Shown piece after piece: positions 7,083 through 14,333 of a stretch of DNA of 43,446 nt. How positions within the stretch are numbered: position 1 is the stretch's first letter; every line of letters starts with the position of its first letter. The position numbers and the translations under genes are program-made. Source of the DNA: an uncultured Oscillospiraceae bacterium (GTDB lineage: Bacteria > Bacillota > Clostridia > Oscillospirales > Ruminococcaceae); assembly GCA_910579125.1 (NCBI GenBank), contig CAJTTH010000013.1, forward strand, positions 1-43,446. The letters are read 5' to 3'. The notes beneath the pieces are model-generated. The model was given only the letters and a program-made list of their open reading frames with translations, ran no database searches and was not told the DNA's origin.

Positions 7083-8551
7083 AATTCAGCCTCCTGTGCG
7101 ATATTGAGCGCGTTCATAACTGCCTTAGCCTTGTTTATGCATTCGTTAAATTCGTTTTCGGGAACACTGTCCGCGACTATGCCCGCGCCAGAGCGCACGA
7201 AAACGCGTCCGTTTTTCTTAAAGCAAAGCCGTATCGCGATCGCCGTGTCCAGATTTCCCCGAAAGTCGATGTAGCCTATCGCGCCGCCGTAGATGCCGCG
7301 CTTGCTGTTTTCAAGCTCGTTGATGATCTCGCACGCGCGTATCTTCGGAGCGCCCGAGAGAGTTCCCGCGGGGAGAACCGCGTTCACCGCGTCGAGCGCG
7401 CTGAGGTCGCTGCGTATTCTGCCGCGAACCGTCGAGCCTATGTGCATAACGTGCGAATAGCGCTCGATAGACATGTATTTCTCGACCTCTACGCTGCCTA
7501 ATTCGGAAATTTTTCCCAGATCGTTTCGCCCGAGGTCGACGAGCATATTGTGCTCGGAAAGCTCCTTTTCGTCCGCGAGCAGCTCCGCCTCGAGCTGCTT
7601 GTCGCGCTCCTCGGTTGCTCCGCGCGGACGTGTTCCGGCAAGAGGGAACGTATGCAGAACGCCGTTTTCAAGCTTCACAAGTGTTTCGGGCGATGAACCC
7701 GCGACCTCCATATCGTCGCTTGAAAAATAGAACATATACGGCGACGGATTTGTCGCGCGGAGAACGCGGTAAGCGTCGAGCAGACTGCCCTCGAAATCCG
7801 CGTCGAGACGGTTCGAGAGGACAACCTGAAAGATGTCGCCCTCGTAAATATAGCGCTTGGCCCTCTCAACCATTTTGCAGTACCGCTCCTTGCTGAACAG
7901 TTCGCGGAAGTCGCTTGTCAGTCTTGCGGCTTGTTCGGGAGCTGGTGCGCCCATGCGTATGAGCTTCACCATTTTGTCCAGCTCCGACTCTGCGTTTTTG
8001 TAGCCCTTTTCAACGTTCTCTGTGGAAATATTTGTAATTAACACTATTTTCTGGTGAATGTTGTCGAACGCTATTACTTTGTCAAAAAGCATGAGGTCAA
8101 CGTCCTTGAAATGCTCCTCGTCGTCCGCGTCGAGCTTCAGGCAAGGCTCGCTGTACTTGATGTAATCGTAGCCGAAATAGCCGACCAGACCCCCCGTAAA
8201 ACTGGGGAAGCCGTCAATCTTCGGCGAGGTATATCCGTTCATCAGCTCGCGTATATAGTCGGCGGGGTGGGCGGTGTGTTTGGTCTCGACCTCGCCCGTA
8301 CGGACGTTCTTCACGGTCAGTTCACCGTCCAGACAGGAAATTTCAAGTTCGGGGTCGTAGCCGAGAAACGTGTACCGCCCCCATTTCTCCTGGTTCTCGA
8401 CCGACTCGAGGATATAGCAGTGTCGGCTTACGTTCTTCAGTATCCGCAGCACCTCGATCGGCGTTTTGATGTCGGACAGTATCTCCCGCTTTATCGGGAT
8501 AACGCTGTAATTTGTCAGCTTTTTCGCTTCTTCCAACGTGGGGATAAGCAT
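7079..8551 (-). CDS. trpE: Anthranilate synthase component I
   Basis: TrpE makes anthranilate from chorismate with ammonia from TrpG and is the committed step. The 490-aa protein has the N-terminal feedback-site motif YILESVE (the LLES-like tryptophan pocket, about residue 47), RYTFLGYDPE and GGLVGYFGYDY. Its catalytic C-terminal half has IFQVVLSNR, NPSPYMFYF, GSSPETLVKL, TFPLAGTRPRG, DLGRNDLGK, LPAGTLSGAPK and GIYGGAIGYID. The ATG is preceded by a GAAAGGGGCG ribosome site and lies immediately downstream of the T-box terminator, so it is the first gene controlled by the leader. Confidence 0.97.
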   Translation of the reverse strand: MLIPTLEEAKKLTNYSVIPIKREILSDIKTPIEVLRILKNVSRHCYILESVENQEKWGRYTFLGYDPELEISCLDGELTVKNVRTGEVETKHTAHPADYIRELMNGYTSPKIDGFPSFTGGLVGYFGYDYIKYSEPCLKLDADDEEHFKDVDLMLFDKVIAFDNIHQKIVLITNISTENVEKGYKNAESELDKMVKLIRMGAPAPEQAARLTSDFRELFSKERYCKMVERAKRYIYEGDIFQVVLSNRLDADFEGSLLDAYRVLRATNPSPYMFYFSSDDMEVAGSSPETLVKLENGVLHTFPLAGTRPRGATEERDKQLEAELLADEKELSEHNMLVDLGRNDLGKISELGSVEVEKYMSIERYSHVMHIGSTVRGRIRSDLSALDAVNAVLPAGTLSGAPKIRACEIINELENSKRGIYGGAIGYIDFRGNLDTAIAIRLCFKKNGRVFVRSGAGIVADSVPENEFNECINKAKAVMNALNIAQEAEL

Positions 8552-8589
8552 TTAAATCGCCCCTTTCGTGTATTAAACTTCGTGTATTA

Positions 8590-8889
8590 AACAATAAAAA
8601 AACCGCCCTTAAAGACAGTACAATTCTGCCATAAGGACGGAGAAAACTCACCGCGTTGCCACCTTAATTCGCGGAAAAACCGCGCACTCGACGGATACAA
8701 ACATATCCCAGCAATTAACGCTTGCATAACGTTGCGAAATACTCGGCAGAACTACCTTTCCTCGCACCCTCGGTGGTCCATTTAATGCTCTGCGTTCTGC
8801 GGTACTCTCAGCGCCGACCGTTCTCTGTGAGTGCACAAACATTTTTATCTCCACGTCGTTGGTTTATAAGGGCATATTCAATTGTTTAC
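8590..8889 (-). promoter_or_regulatory. Tryptophan T-box riboswitch leader
   Basis: The trpE leader has the hallmarks of a T-box. The conserved T-box element (AAGGTGGCAACGCGGTGAG on the minus strand) is at 8647-8665. A stem III-like perfect hairpin is at 8670-8684. Stem I is closed by GTGG (8851-8854) pairing with CCAC (8773-8776), with a distal GGNGNNA-type loop at 8808-8815. The specifier codon is UGG followed by A, at 8778-8780, just inside the stem I closure. UGG means tRNA-Trp is sensed: uncharged tRNA-Trp should stabilise the antiterminator and let RNA polymerase enter trpE. Stem boundaries are my hand-folding, but the T-box element and downstream terminator are unambiguous. Confidence 0.93.
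8596..8640 (-). terminator. T-box regulated intrinsic terminator
   Basis: On the minus strand an approximately 9-bp GC-rich stem (8632-8640 with 8603-8611, one G-U pair) is followed by a run of seven T. The 5' arm of this stem starts directly after the conserved T-box element, so pairing of that region with the T-box would block the terminator, as in other T-box leaders. It lies 45-90 bases before the trpE start. Confidence 0.85.
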
Positions 8890-8895
8890 AGGAAT

Positions 8896-8924
8896 ATTGT
8901 ATCACATCGGAATGGATTTGTCAA
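8896..8924 (-). promoter_or_regulatory. Sigma-A promoter of the trp operon
   Basis: On the minus strand a perfect TTGACA (-35, 8919-8924) and TACAAT (-10, 8896-8901) are separated by 17 bases. The predicted start near 8889 gives a leader of about 340 bases that contains the whole T-box. Confidence 0.88.
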
Positions 8925-9160
8925 TAGGGTTGCTCAAATTTTTTCTGCTTTTTGCTTGTTTGTGTGTTTTTTGTGAAATTGCAGAGGAACACAAATGTGT
9001 TATAGAAAATGTAAAGAAATTTTTAAAAAAATTTGTACATGTTGCATAAAAAGAGCTTTGAATGGCTTTATACCGCTACTTGATAGTATAAAGTGACCAA
9101 AACAAGCCCTATATTTGTGGTAAATTAAACCAAATGAAACAAAGAAAATTCAAAAAAAGG
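8925..9160. other. A/T-rich divergent spacer with an inverted repeat
   Basis: The spacer between the divergent trp and flagellar promoters contains no convincing gene. It is much more A/T-rich than the flanking genes. A perfect 8-bp inverted repeat, CTTTATAC (9066-9073) and GTATAAAG (9086-9093), lies about 70-95 bases upstream of the flagellar -35 box and could be an operator. No sigma-54 or sigma-28 promoter was found here. Confidence 0.5.
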
Positions 9161-9189
9161 TTGAAAAAAATTTTTAGATGTTGTATAAT
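9161..9189 (+). promoter_or_regulatory. Sigma-A promoter of the flagellar operon
   Basis: TTGAAA (9161-9166) and a perfect TATAAT (9184-9189) lie 17 bases apart, about 90 bases before flgB. It is preceded by an A-rich tract that could act as an UP element. This suggests that the early/middle flagellar genes use the housekeeping sigma factor, with FliA (encoded in the operon) used for late genes elsewhere. Confidence 0.85.
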
Positions 9190-9216
9190 AGAGTATGGAA
9201 AATTACAACCTGTGGG

Positions 9217-9240
9217 AGTAGTGTGCTCTGAAACGCTACT
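9217..9240 (+). other. Stem-loop in the flgB leader
   Basis: An 8-bp RNA stem (9217-9224 with 9233-9240, one G-U pair) with an 8-nt loop sits in the short 5' leader, 40-60 bases before the flgB ATG. There is no U-run, so it is not a terminator. It could affect mRNA stability or be a protein-binding site. No known riboswitch class is recognised. Confidence 0.4.
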
Positions 9241-9279
9241 TCACTTATTGTAAATACTTATGTCAGAGAGGTAATTGTT

Positions 9280-9645
9280 ATGGCACTTTTCGATACCACG
9301 GCTTTCAGAATACTCGAACAGGGCGCTGCCGTTATGTGGCAGAAGCAGCAGATAATTCAGCAGAACATAAGCAACCAGGATACGCCGAATTACAACTGCA
9401 AGTACCTAGATTTCGGCGGTATTCTCAAGGATAAGCTGCGCGCGAACGGCACCGTCAAGAAGGAGCTTAACCTCGCTACGAGCGTGTACATAGACAAGGC
9501 TACCAGCGATCAGGGCGACCGCAACAACGTCGACAATGATGTGCAGCAGGCGGAAATGCTCAAAACACAGTATCAGCTTGAGGCGATAATAAATCAGATG
9601 AACAGCAGCTTTGCGCGCGTTAAAAGCGCAATGGTTACCAAGTAA
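9280..9645 (+). CDS. flgB: Flagellar proximal rod protein FlgB
   Basis: FlgB is a proximal rod subunit crossing the cell wall. The 121-aa protein is close to family length. It has the flagellar N-terminal motif (QQIIQQNISNQDTPNYNCKYLDF, around residues 26-48) and the C-terminal D0 helix pattern (NDVQQAEMLKTQYQLEAIINQMNSSF). A GAGAGGT site precedes the ATG. As the first gene of the operon it directly follows the sigma-A promoter. Confidence 0.95.
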   Translation: MALFDTTAFRILEQGAAVMWQKQQIIQQNISNQDTPNYNCKYLDFGGILKDKLRANGTVKKELNLATSVYIDKATSDQGDRNNVDNDVQQAEMLKTQYQLEAIINQMNSSFARVKSAMVTK

Positions 9646-9663
9646 CGGTTCGGGAGGTAAATT

Positions 9664-10122
9664 ATGGCATTTTTAAGCTCGCTTAACATTCCGCTGTCGG
9701 GTATTACCGCTCAGCGGTTCAGACTTGACATAATTTCGCAGAATACTACCAATGCGACCAATTTCTACACCACGCCCGAGGAGGCGTACAAGCGCCAGAT
9801 AGTGGTTTTCGAGGAGGATAAGACCTTTAAGAAAATTTTAAGGCACCACATGGGCGAGGGCGAGGCTTATATGTACAAATATAAGCAGCTCCGCGGTGTT
9901 CAGGCGGCAAGGGTCGTTGAGGATCCGACGCCGGCTGAGCCTGTTTACAGCCCTGACAATCCCCTTGCGGACGAGTTCGGATACGTTTACGAATCGAATG
10001 TCGACGTTCAGAAAGAAGAAATGGACGCTGTCGAGGCGGAAAACTCCCTTCAGGCGTGTGTAAATATGTACGACGCTATGAAGGCGATGATACAGGCTTC
10101 GCTTACTCTGGGCAAGGGTTGA
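9664..10122 (+). CDS. flgC: Flagellar proximal rod protein FlgC
   Basis: FlgC is the second proximal rod protein. In its 152 aa, the N-terminus has the rod-family pattern with Gln/Asn-rich turn (FRLDIISQNTTNATNF). The C-terminal helix motif VDVQKEEMDAVEAENSLQACVNMYDAMKAM is typical of FlgC. The central part (30-110) is slightly longer than in Bacillus FlgC. An AGGT ribosome site lies seven bases before the ATG. Confidence 0.94.
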   Translation: MAFLSSLNIPLSGITAQRFRLDIISQNTTNATNFYTTPEEAYKRQIVVFEEDKTFKKILRHHMGEGEAYMYKYKQLRGVQAARVVEDPTPAEPVYSPDNPLADEFGYVYESNVDVQKEEMDAVEAENSLQACVNMYDAMKAMIQASLTLGKG

Positions 10123-10170
10123 TAATTAAGCATATAAACGTTAAATTGTTTGGTGAAAGGATACATAACT

Positions 10171-10509
10171 ATGGATTACTATATTCCTCTGCAGTCCGGT
10201 GAGACGCTCAACAGGCTTGACAGAATGTCGCGTATGCTTCGTATGCCCGACATGAATACCGGCAAAATTGAAGACTTTGACGTACAGGAAGCGTCGTTCC
10301 TCGACATATTCAAGGGAATGGTGCAGAACGTTATTGAGACGAACGAGCAGGTAGACCGCGACGCACTCGATCTGGTGTTGGGCAATATCGACGACCTCGC
10401 TACCGTTCAGGATCACATAACAAAGGCGGAAGTCGCTGTTGATCTGCTTGTTTCCGTAAAGAACGAGGTTATCAGCGCATATAATTCTATTATAAATATG
10501 CAAATTTAA
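10171..10509 (+). CDS. fliE: MS-ring/rod adaptor FliE
   Basis: FliE connects the MS ring to the rod and is the first substrate of the export gate. The 112-aa product from the ATG at 10171 ends with the typical FliE C-terminus (LVLGNIDDLATVQDHITKAEVAVDLLVSVKNEVISAYNSI). The frame is open upstream to a TTG at 10150. I prefer the ATG because GAAAGG lies ten bases before it. The N-terminus is diverged from Bacillus FliE, as is common. Confidence 0.9.
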   Translation: MDYYIPLQSGETLNRLDRMSRMLRMPDMNTGKIEDFDVQEASFLDIFKGMVQNVIETNEQVDRDALDLVLGNIDDLATVQDHITKAEVAVDLLVSVKNEVISAYNSIINMQI

Positions 10510-10548
10510 ATAGTGTATGCAACGTTATTTTCGGAGGCACTTTGTTAA

Positions 10549-12204
10549 ATGAATGAGAGAATAAAAAAGGTCACTACCTTTGTCAAAGAAAAATGGACGG
10601 GCTTTTCGACGGCTGTCAAGATAATGGTCTGCGCAATCCCGGTGGCTCTTATCGCGATAATCATTATTCTGGCGGTGTTGCTGAACCATAAGGGTCAGGT
10701 CACGCTGTTTACAGGTCTTACTACCGTTGAGCAGGGCGAGATCGCGGCGGCTATCTCGGAACTTGGCGTTACAAACGTGAGCATTAAGTCGAACGGCGAC
10801 GTTGTCGTTCCCGAGGATCAGGCGGATTATCTGCGTATGCAGCTTGCGGTGCAGGGTTTCCCGAAAGACTCCTCTAACTACGACATCTGGAACGACGGCA
10901 TTGACTTGTGGTCGACGGAAAGCGATAAAAACGAGGTCGCGCGCCAGCAGCGCGAGGCGCTTATTGCGTCGGCTCTGGCTAATCTGGACGCTGTAAGGAC
11001 CGCTTCGGTGCGGCTTGCGCTTGCGCCTACGGACGAATACGCTATCACCCCGAAAGAGGAGGTTCCGACTTGCTCGGTTCAGCTCCAGCTTAAGGATGAC
11101 TACGAGTTGACTTACTCGGAGGTTCGCGCAATTTACAACCTCATTACTGCGAGCGTTTACAATCTGACGCGAGACAACGTCACGGTCACCGATACACAGA
11201 TGCGCACCTACGACTGGGTCTCACCCGAGGAGGAGGCAAGTGCGAACGCTGATCCGTCGGGTGTCAACATTGGAAGAAAGCGTCTTCAGTTCCAACGCGA
11301 AATGCAGCAGGCTATACAGCAGGATCTGGAGGGCTCGCTCGGCACGATCTACGGAAAGGGTCACTATACCGTCAATGTTGCGGCTTGGCTGAATTTTGAC
11401 GCGAAAAAGGTCGTTGACACATATTATTATCCCGTCGATGAAAACAATACAGGTGTTCTTCAGCATAACAACAAGATACTTGAGTACATAAGCGACAAAG
11501 CACAGGGCGGTATTGTGGGAGTTGACCCGAACGCCGATCAGTCGCCCGATTACCCGACGCTTGACGAGCTGGACGACGGCGAAAGCTTCTACTATTCAAA
11601 GGACGAGCAACAGTATGACGTATCAAATATCATAACCACGACCGAGAAGGACGGATACGAGGTAAGCAGCCTTTCCGTGGGCGTTACGATCGACAAGGAC
11701 GTAATGACGCAGAACGAACGAGACATGGTTGCGAGCGTGGTCGCGAATGCGGTCGGTACGGATATTGCAAAGGTTTCCGTATATAATACGCCGTTCGCAC
11801 TGAGAAATGACGGAACAAGTCAGGGCGACGGACCGAACAAATACATTACGCCGATTGATACTTACCGCAACATTATGCTGTTTGTTGTCATTGCTCTTGG
11901 AATTATCCTTATCGCGCTGATAATACTGTCGCTGTTCATGAGCAGAAGCCGTAAGAAGAAGATCAGACGCAGAAAGGAAGAGGCTCTCGCGGCTGCGCAG
12001 GCGGCTGCGGCTGCCGATGTATATGGCGGAGGTGCGGAACGCGAAATGCCTCAGGAAGTTGACTTTAACATTGCAAGCCTCACGGAGGAGGCGGGAAAGG
12101 AATCGCGCGAGACGATACTCAAGCGCGAAATCGCGGATTTTGCGAAATCAAGTCCCGAGATCGTGGCTTCTATCATCAGAAATATGATGCGCGAGGAAAG
12201 CTAA
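10549..12204 (+). CDS. fliF: Flagellar MS-ring protein FliF
   Basis: FliF builds the MS ring in the cytoplasmic membrane. The 551-aa protein has a first membrane helix (about 25-46), the ring-building YscJ-like motifs (LFTGLTTVEQGEIAAAISELGV and the QLAVQGFPKDSSNYDIW region), and the ARQQREALIASALANLDAVRTASVRLAL segment. A second membrane helix follows near residues 440-465, then a basic stretch. The C-terminal tail, which binds FliG, ends in KSSPEIVASIIRNMMREE. An 88-base gap with two stem-loops separates it from fliG. Confidence 0.97.
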   Translation: MNERIKKVTTFVKEKWTGFSTAVKIMVCAIPVALIAIIIILAVLLNHKGQVTLFTGLTTVEQGEIAAAISELGVTNVSIKSNGDVVVPEDQADYLRMQLAVQGFPKDSSNYDIWNDGIDLWSTESDKNEVARQQREALIASALANLDAVRTASVRLALAPTDEYAITPKEEVPTCSVQLQLKDDYELTYSEVRAIYNLITASVYNLTRDNVTVTDTQMRTYDWVSPEEEASANADPSGVNIGRKRLQFQREMQQAIQQDLEGSLGTIYGKGHYTVNVAAWLNFDAKKVVDTYYYPVDENNTGVLQHNNKILEYISDKAQGGIVGVDPNADQSPDYPTLDELDDGESFYYSKDEQQYDVSNIITTTEKDGYEVSSLSVGVTIDKDVMTQNERDMVASVVANAVGTDIAKVSVYNTPFALRNDGTSQGDGPNKYITPIDTYRNIMLFVVIALGIILIALIILSLFMSRSRKKKIRRRKEEALAAAQAAAAADVYGGGAEREMPQEVDFNIASLTEEAGKESRETILKREIADFAKSSPEIVASIIRNMMREES

Positions 12205-12242
12205 AGCGCTCGTTTTACGCTAAAATTCTTCGGCTGCCGCTT

Positions 12243-12279
12243 TAACGGACGTGCGGCGACCGTTATGGCTTGACGCCAT
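12243..12279 (+). other. Two stem-loops before fliG
   Basis: In the fliF-fliG gap a 6-bp hairpin (12243-12248 with 12260-12265) is immediately followed by a 5-bp hairpin (12265-12269 with 12275-12279). The second hairpin ends two bases before the GGAGGAG ribosome site of fliG. They share base 12265, so they may be alternatives. No U-run follows; a role in ribosome access or mRNA stability is inference. Confidence 0.35.
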
Positions 12280-12292
12280 GGGAGGAGATCAA

Positions 12293-13318
12293 ATGCCCGG
12301 AAATGATCATAAGTCGAACAGCGAGCTTACGGCGGCGCAAAAGACGGCGCTGGTGCTTGCTTCGGTTGGCGCGGAGAACGCTTCCGAGATATACAAGCAT
12401 TTGTCGGACGACGAAGTCGAGGCGATATCGGTCGAGCTTGCGAGAATGGAGTATCACTCGATCGAGGTCGTTGAGGAGACGCTTAACGAGTTTTACGAGC
12501 TTTGCTTAACGCAGAAGGTCGTTGCGGAGGGCGGTCTGGACTACGCGAGAAACGTACTTGAGAAAGCCTTTGGAGCGGATGCGGCGAACGCGCTGCTCAA
12601 CCGCATTACTAAGCAGCTTGAGACCAAGTCTTTCGATTTCGTGAGAAAGGCGGACTACAAAAACCTGTTGGCTATCGTTCAGAACGAGCACCCGCAGACT
12701 ATAGCGCTTATTCTGTCTTACGCGAGAACGGATCAGGCCTCTGCTATTTTGTCGGAGCTGCCGAGAGAAAAGCGCGTTGAGGTAGTCGAGCGTATCGCGA
12801 ACATGGACAGAGCGTCACCGGAGGTCGTAAAGGCTATCGAAGGTTCGCTTGAAAAGAAGTTCGCTACGCTTGCAAGTACTGATTCCATGGAGGTCGGCGG
12901 TATCAACTATGTTGCGGAGATCATGAACAACGTAGACCGCGCGACCGAGAAATACATTTTCGACGAGCTGTCAGCGCGCGATCAGAAGCTGGCAGACCTC
13001 ATCAAGCAGAAGATGTTTGTATTCGAGGATATTGTCAAGCTGGATTCCAAGGATATTCAGGAGTTCGTCAAGCAGGTCGATACCAAGGATCTGGCAGTCG
13101 CTATCAAGGGCTCGACGCAGGAGGTCGCGGAGTGCATTTTTGCGAACATTTCCTCGCGTGCGAGAGAAAATCTGCAGGCGGATATTGAGTATCTGCATAA
13201 CGTGCGTATGCGTGACGTTGATGAGGCACAGCAGCGTATCGTCGGCATTATAAGACGCCTTGAGCAAGAGGGCGCGATCACAATTTCCCGCGGCGGCAGC
13301 GACGAGATCATTGCTTAA
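12293..13318 (+). CDS. fliG: Flagellar motor switch protein FliG
   Basis: FliG couples stator torque to rotor rotation at the C ring. From the ATG at 12293, just after a strong GGAGGAG, the protein has 341 aa, the usual length; a GTG 42 bases upstream would add a Pro/Gly/Asp leader with no ribosome site. Visible features are the N-terminal KTALVLASVGAENASEIYKHL, the EHPQT motif (NEHPQTIALILS), and the C-terminal torque helix region with charged residues (FVFEDIVKLDSKDIQEFVKQVDTKDLAVAIKG and NISSRARENLQ). Confidence 0.97.
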   Translation: MPGNDHKSNSELTAAQKTALVLASVGAENASEIYKHLSDDEVEAISVELARMEYHSIEVVEETLNEFYELCLTQKVVAEGGLDYARNVLEKAFGADAANALLNRITKQLETKSFDFVRKADYKNLLAIVQNEHPQTIALILSYARTDQASAILSELPREKRVEVVERIANMDRASPEVVKAIEGSLEKKFATLASTDSMEVGGINYVAEIMNNVDRATEKYIFDELSARDQKLADLIKQKMFVFEDIVKLDSKDIQEFVKQVDTKDLAVAIKGSTQEVAECIFANISSRARENLQADIEYLHNVRMRDVDEAQQRIVGIIRRLEQEGAITISRGGSDEIIA

Positions 13319-13354
13319 TGTCCGGTCCGAGCGCCGTGATACGGAGGGATCATT

Positions 13355-14314
13355 TTGGGTGTATTGAAATACAACTCCGTCTGGTATGGCGGTGGCGGTG
13401 TGGATATCGTGAATACGCTTGGTATTCCGCTGCCGGAGCCGCCCGAACCTCCCGAACCTCCCGAGGAGGAGCAGGAACCCGTGCCTGCGGAAACGGTTGA
13501 TGAGGATATTGACGTTGAACCGGAAGTTTCCCGTGAGGAGATACTTGCGCAGCGTGAGGCGGAGATTGCTTTGCGTGAGCGTGAGATCGAGGAACAGCAG
13601 AAAGAGCTTGCGGAACTTAAGGCACGGTACATAGAACAAGGCAAAGCGGTTATCGTGGAGGCAAAGCGCAGAGCGGAGGGCATTCTCGACAATGCCGAAC
13701 AGGAGGCTGCGGAGATAGTGAACGACGCGGAGAAGAACCGCGACGACGTTTTCATAAAGGCTCGTGCCGAGGGATACGAGCAAGGCAAAAAGGACGGAGT
13801 GGCGGCTTGTCTGGCTGCGGGACAGGGAGTTCTCGATGAGGCAAGGGAGTTCTCCGACCGCATTAACGAACAAAAGGTTGAGCTTTTCGAGCAGTATGAA
13901 AAGGAAATTTATGAGACTGTTATGGAGATCGCCAACAAGGTAACTCTCGGCAGTATGAGCGTAAAGGACGGCACTGCGGCGAAAAAGCTCATTAAAAAGG
14001 CGGCAAAGGAGTTTCGTAATACGCAGTTTATGCGTATTACGCTTGATGAGAATGGCGCGTCTGCGGAACTTTCGGGTGATTATGAGTATCTCAAGGAGCT
14101 TTGCGCGGGTGCGGAGCATATTGAGGTCGAACTGCTGAAGGACGCGGTGCCGGGTACGGTCATCGTTGACAATGGCGAGGAAATTACCGACGCGGGTATT
14201 CGGACGCAGCTCAAAATGATCAAAGAGCTTGGCGACGGGAAATTCCGCACAGGTGCTCCGAAAAAGCGGAAGAAGACCGCCAAGACCGAGGAAGAATCTG
14301 CTTCCGAGGAATAA
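13355..14314 (+). CDS. fliH: Flagellar export ATPase regulator FliH
   Basis: FliH binds the FliI ATPase and docks it to the C ring. The 319-aa protein has a Pro/Glu-rich N-terminus (PEPPEPPEPPEEEQEP near residues 27-45), a long charged coiled coil (60-160) with many Glu/Arg/Gln heptads, and a C-terminal FliH/V-ATPase-E-like domain, ending in a basic, Glu-rich tail. The start is TTG at 13355, supported by GGAGGG six bases before it; no ATG fits. Its place between fliG and fliI supports the call, since FliH sequences are poorly conserved. Confidence 0.92.
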   Translation: MGVLKYNSVWYGGGGVDIVNTLGIPLPEPPEPPEPPEEEQEPVPAETVDEDIDVEPEVSREEILAQREAEIALREREIEEQQKELAELKARYIEQGKAVIVEAKRRAEGILDNAEQEAAEIVNDAEKNRDDVFIKARAEGYEQGKKDGVAACLAAGQGVLDEAREFSDRINEQKVELFEQYEKEIYETVMEIANKVTLGSMSVKDGTAAKKLIKKAAKEFRNTQFMRITLDENGASAELSGDYEYLKELCAGAEHIEVELLKDAVPGTVIVDNGEEITDAGIRTQLKMIKELGDGKFRTGAPKKRKKTAKTEEESASEE

Positions 14315-14333
14315 GTTCCCATGGAGGAAAGAT

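Noticed and set aside
8700..8720. TGG near 8709-8711 (minus strand) as the T-box specifier
   Set aside because: It lies after stem I next to a small GGATA/TATCC hairpin; the TGG at 8778-8780 is just inside the stem I closing helix and is followed by A, as expected for a specifier.
12251..12292. GTG start for fliG 42 bases upstream
   Set aside because: It has no ribosome site and runs through two hairpins and the real GGAGGAG element; ATG at 12293 gives the usual FliG N-terminus.
12971..14119. Long minus-strand open frame opposite fliG/fliH
   Set aside because: It crosses the boundary of two well-supported genes, is Leu/Arg-rich and has no recognisable motif or ribosome site.
14229..14333. 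Extended N-terminus for FliI
   Set aside because: The extension overlaps the end of fliH in another frame and is Arg/Pro-rich; the ATG at 14334 has a clear GGAGGA site and a normal FliI start.
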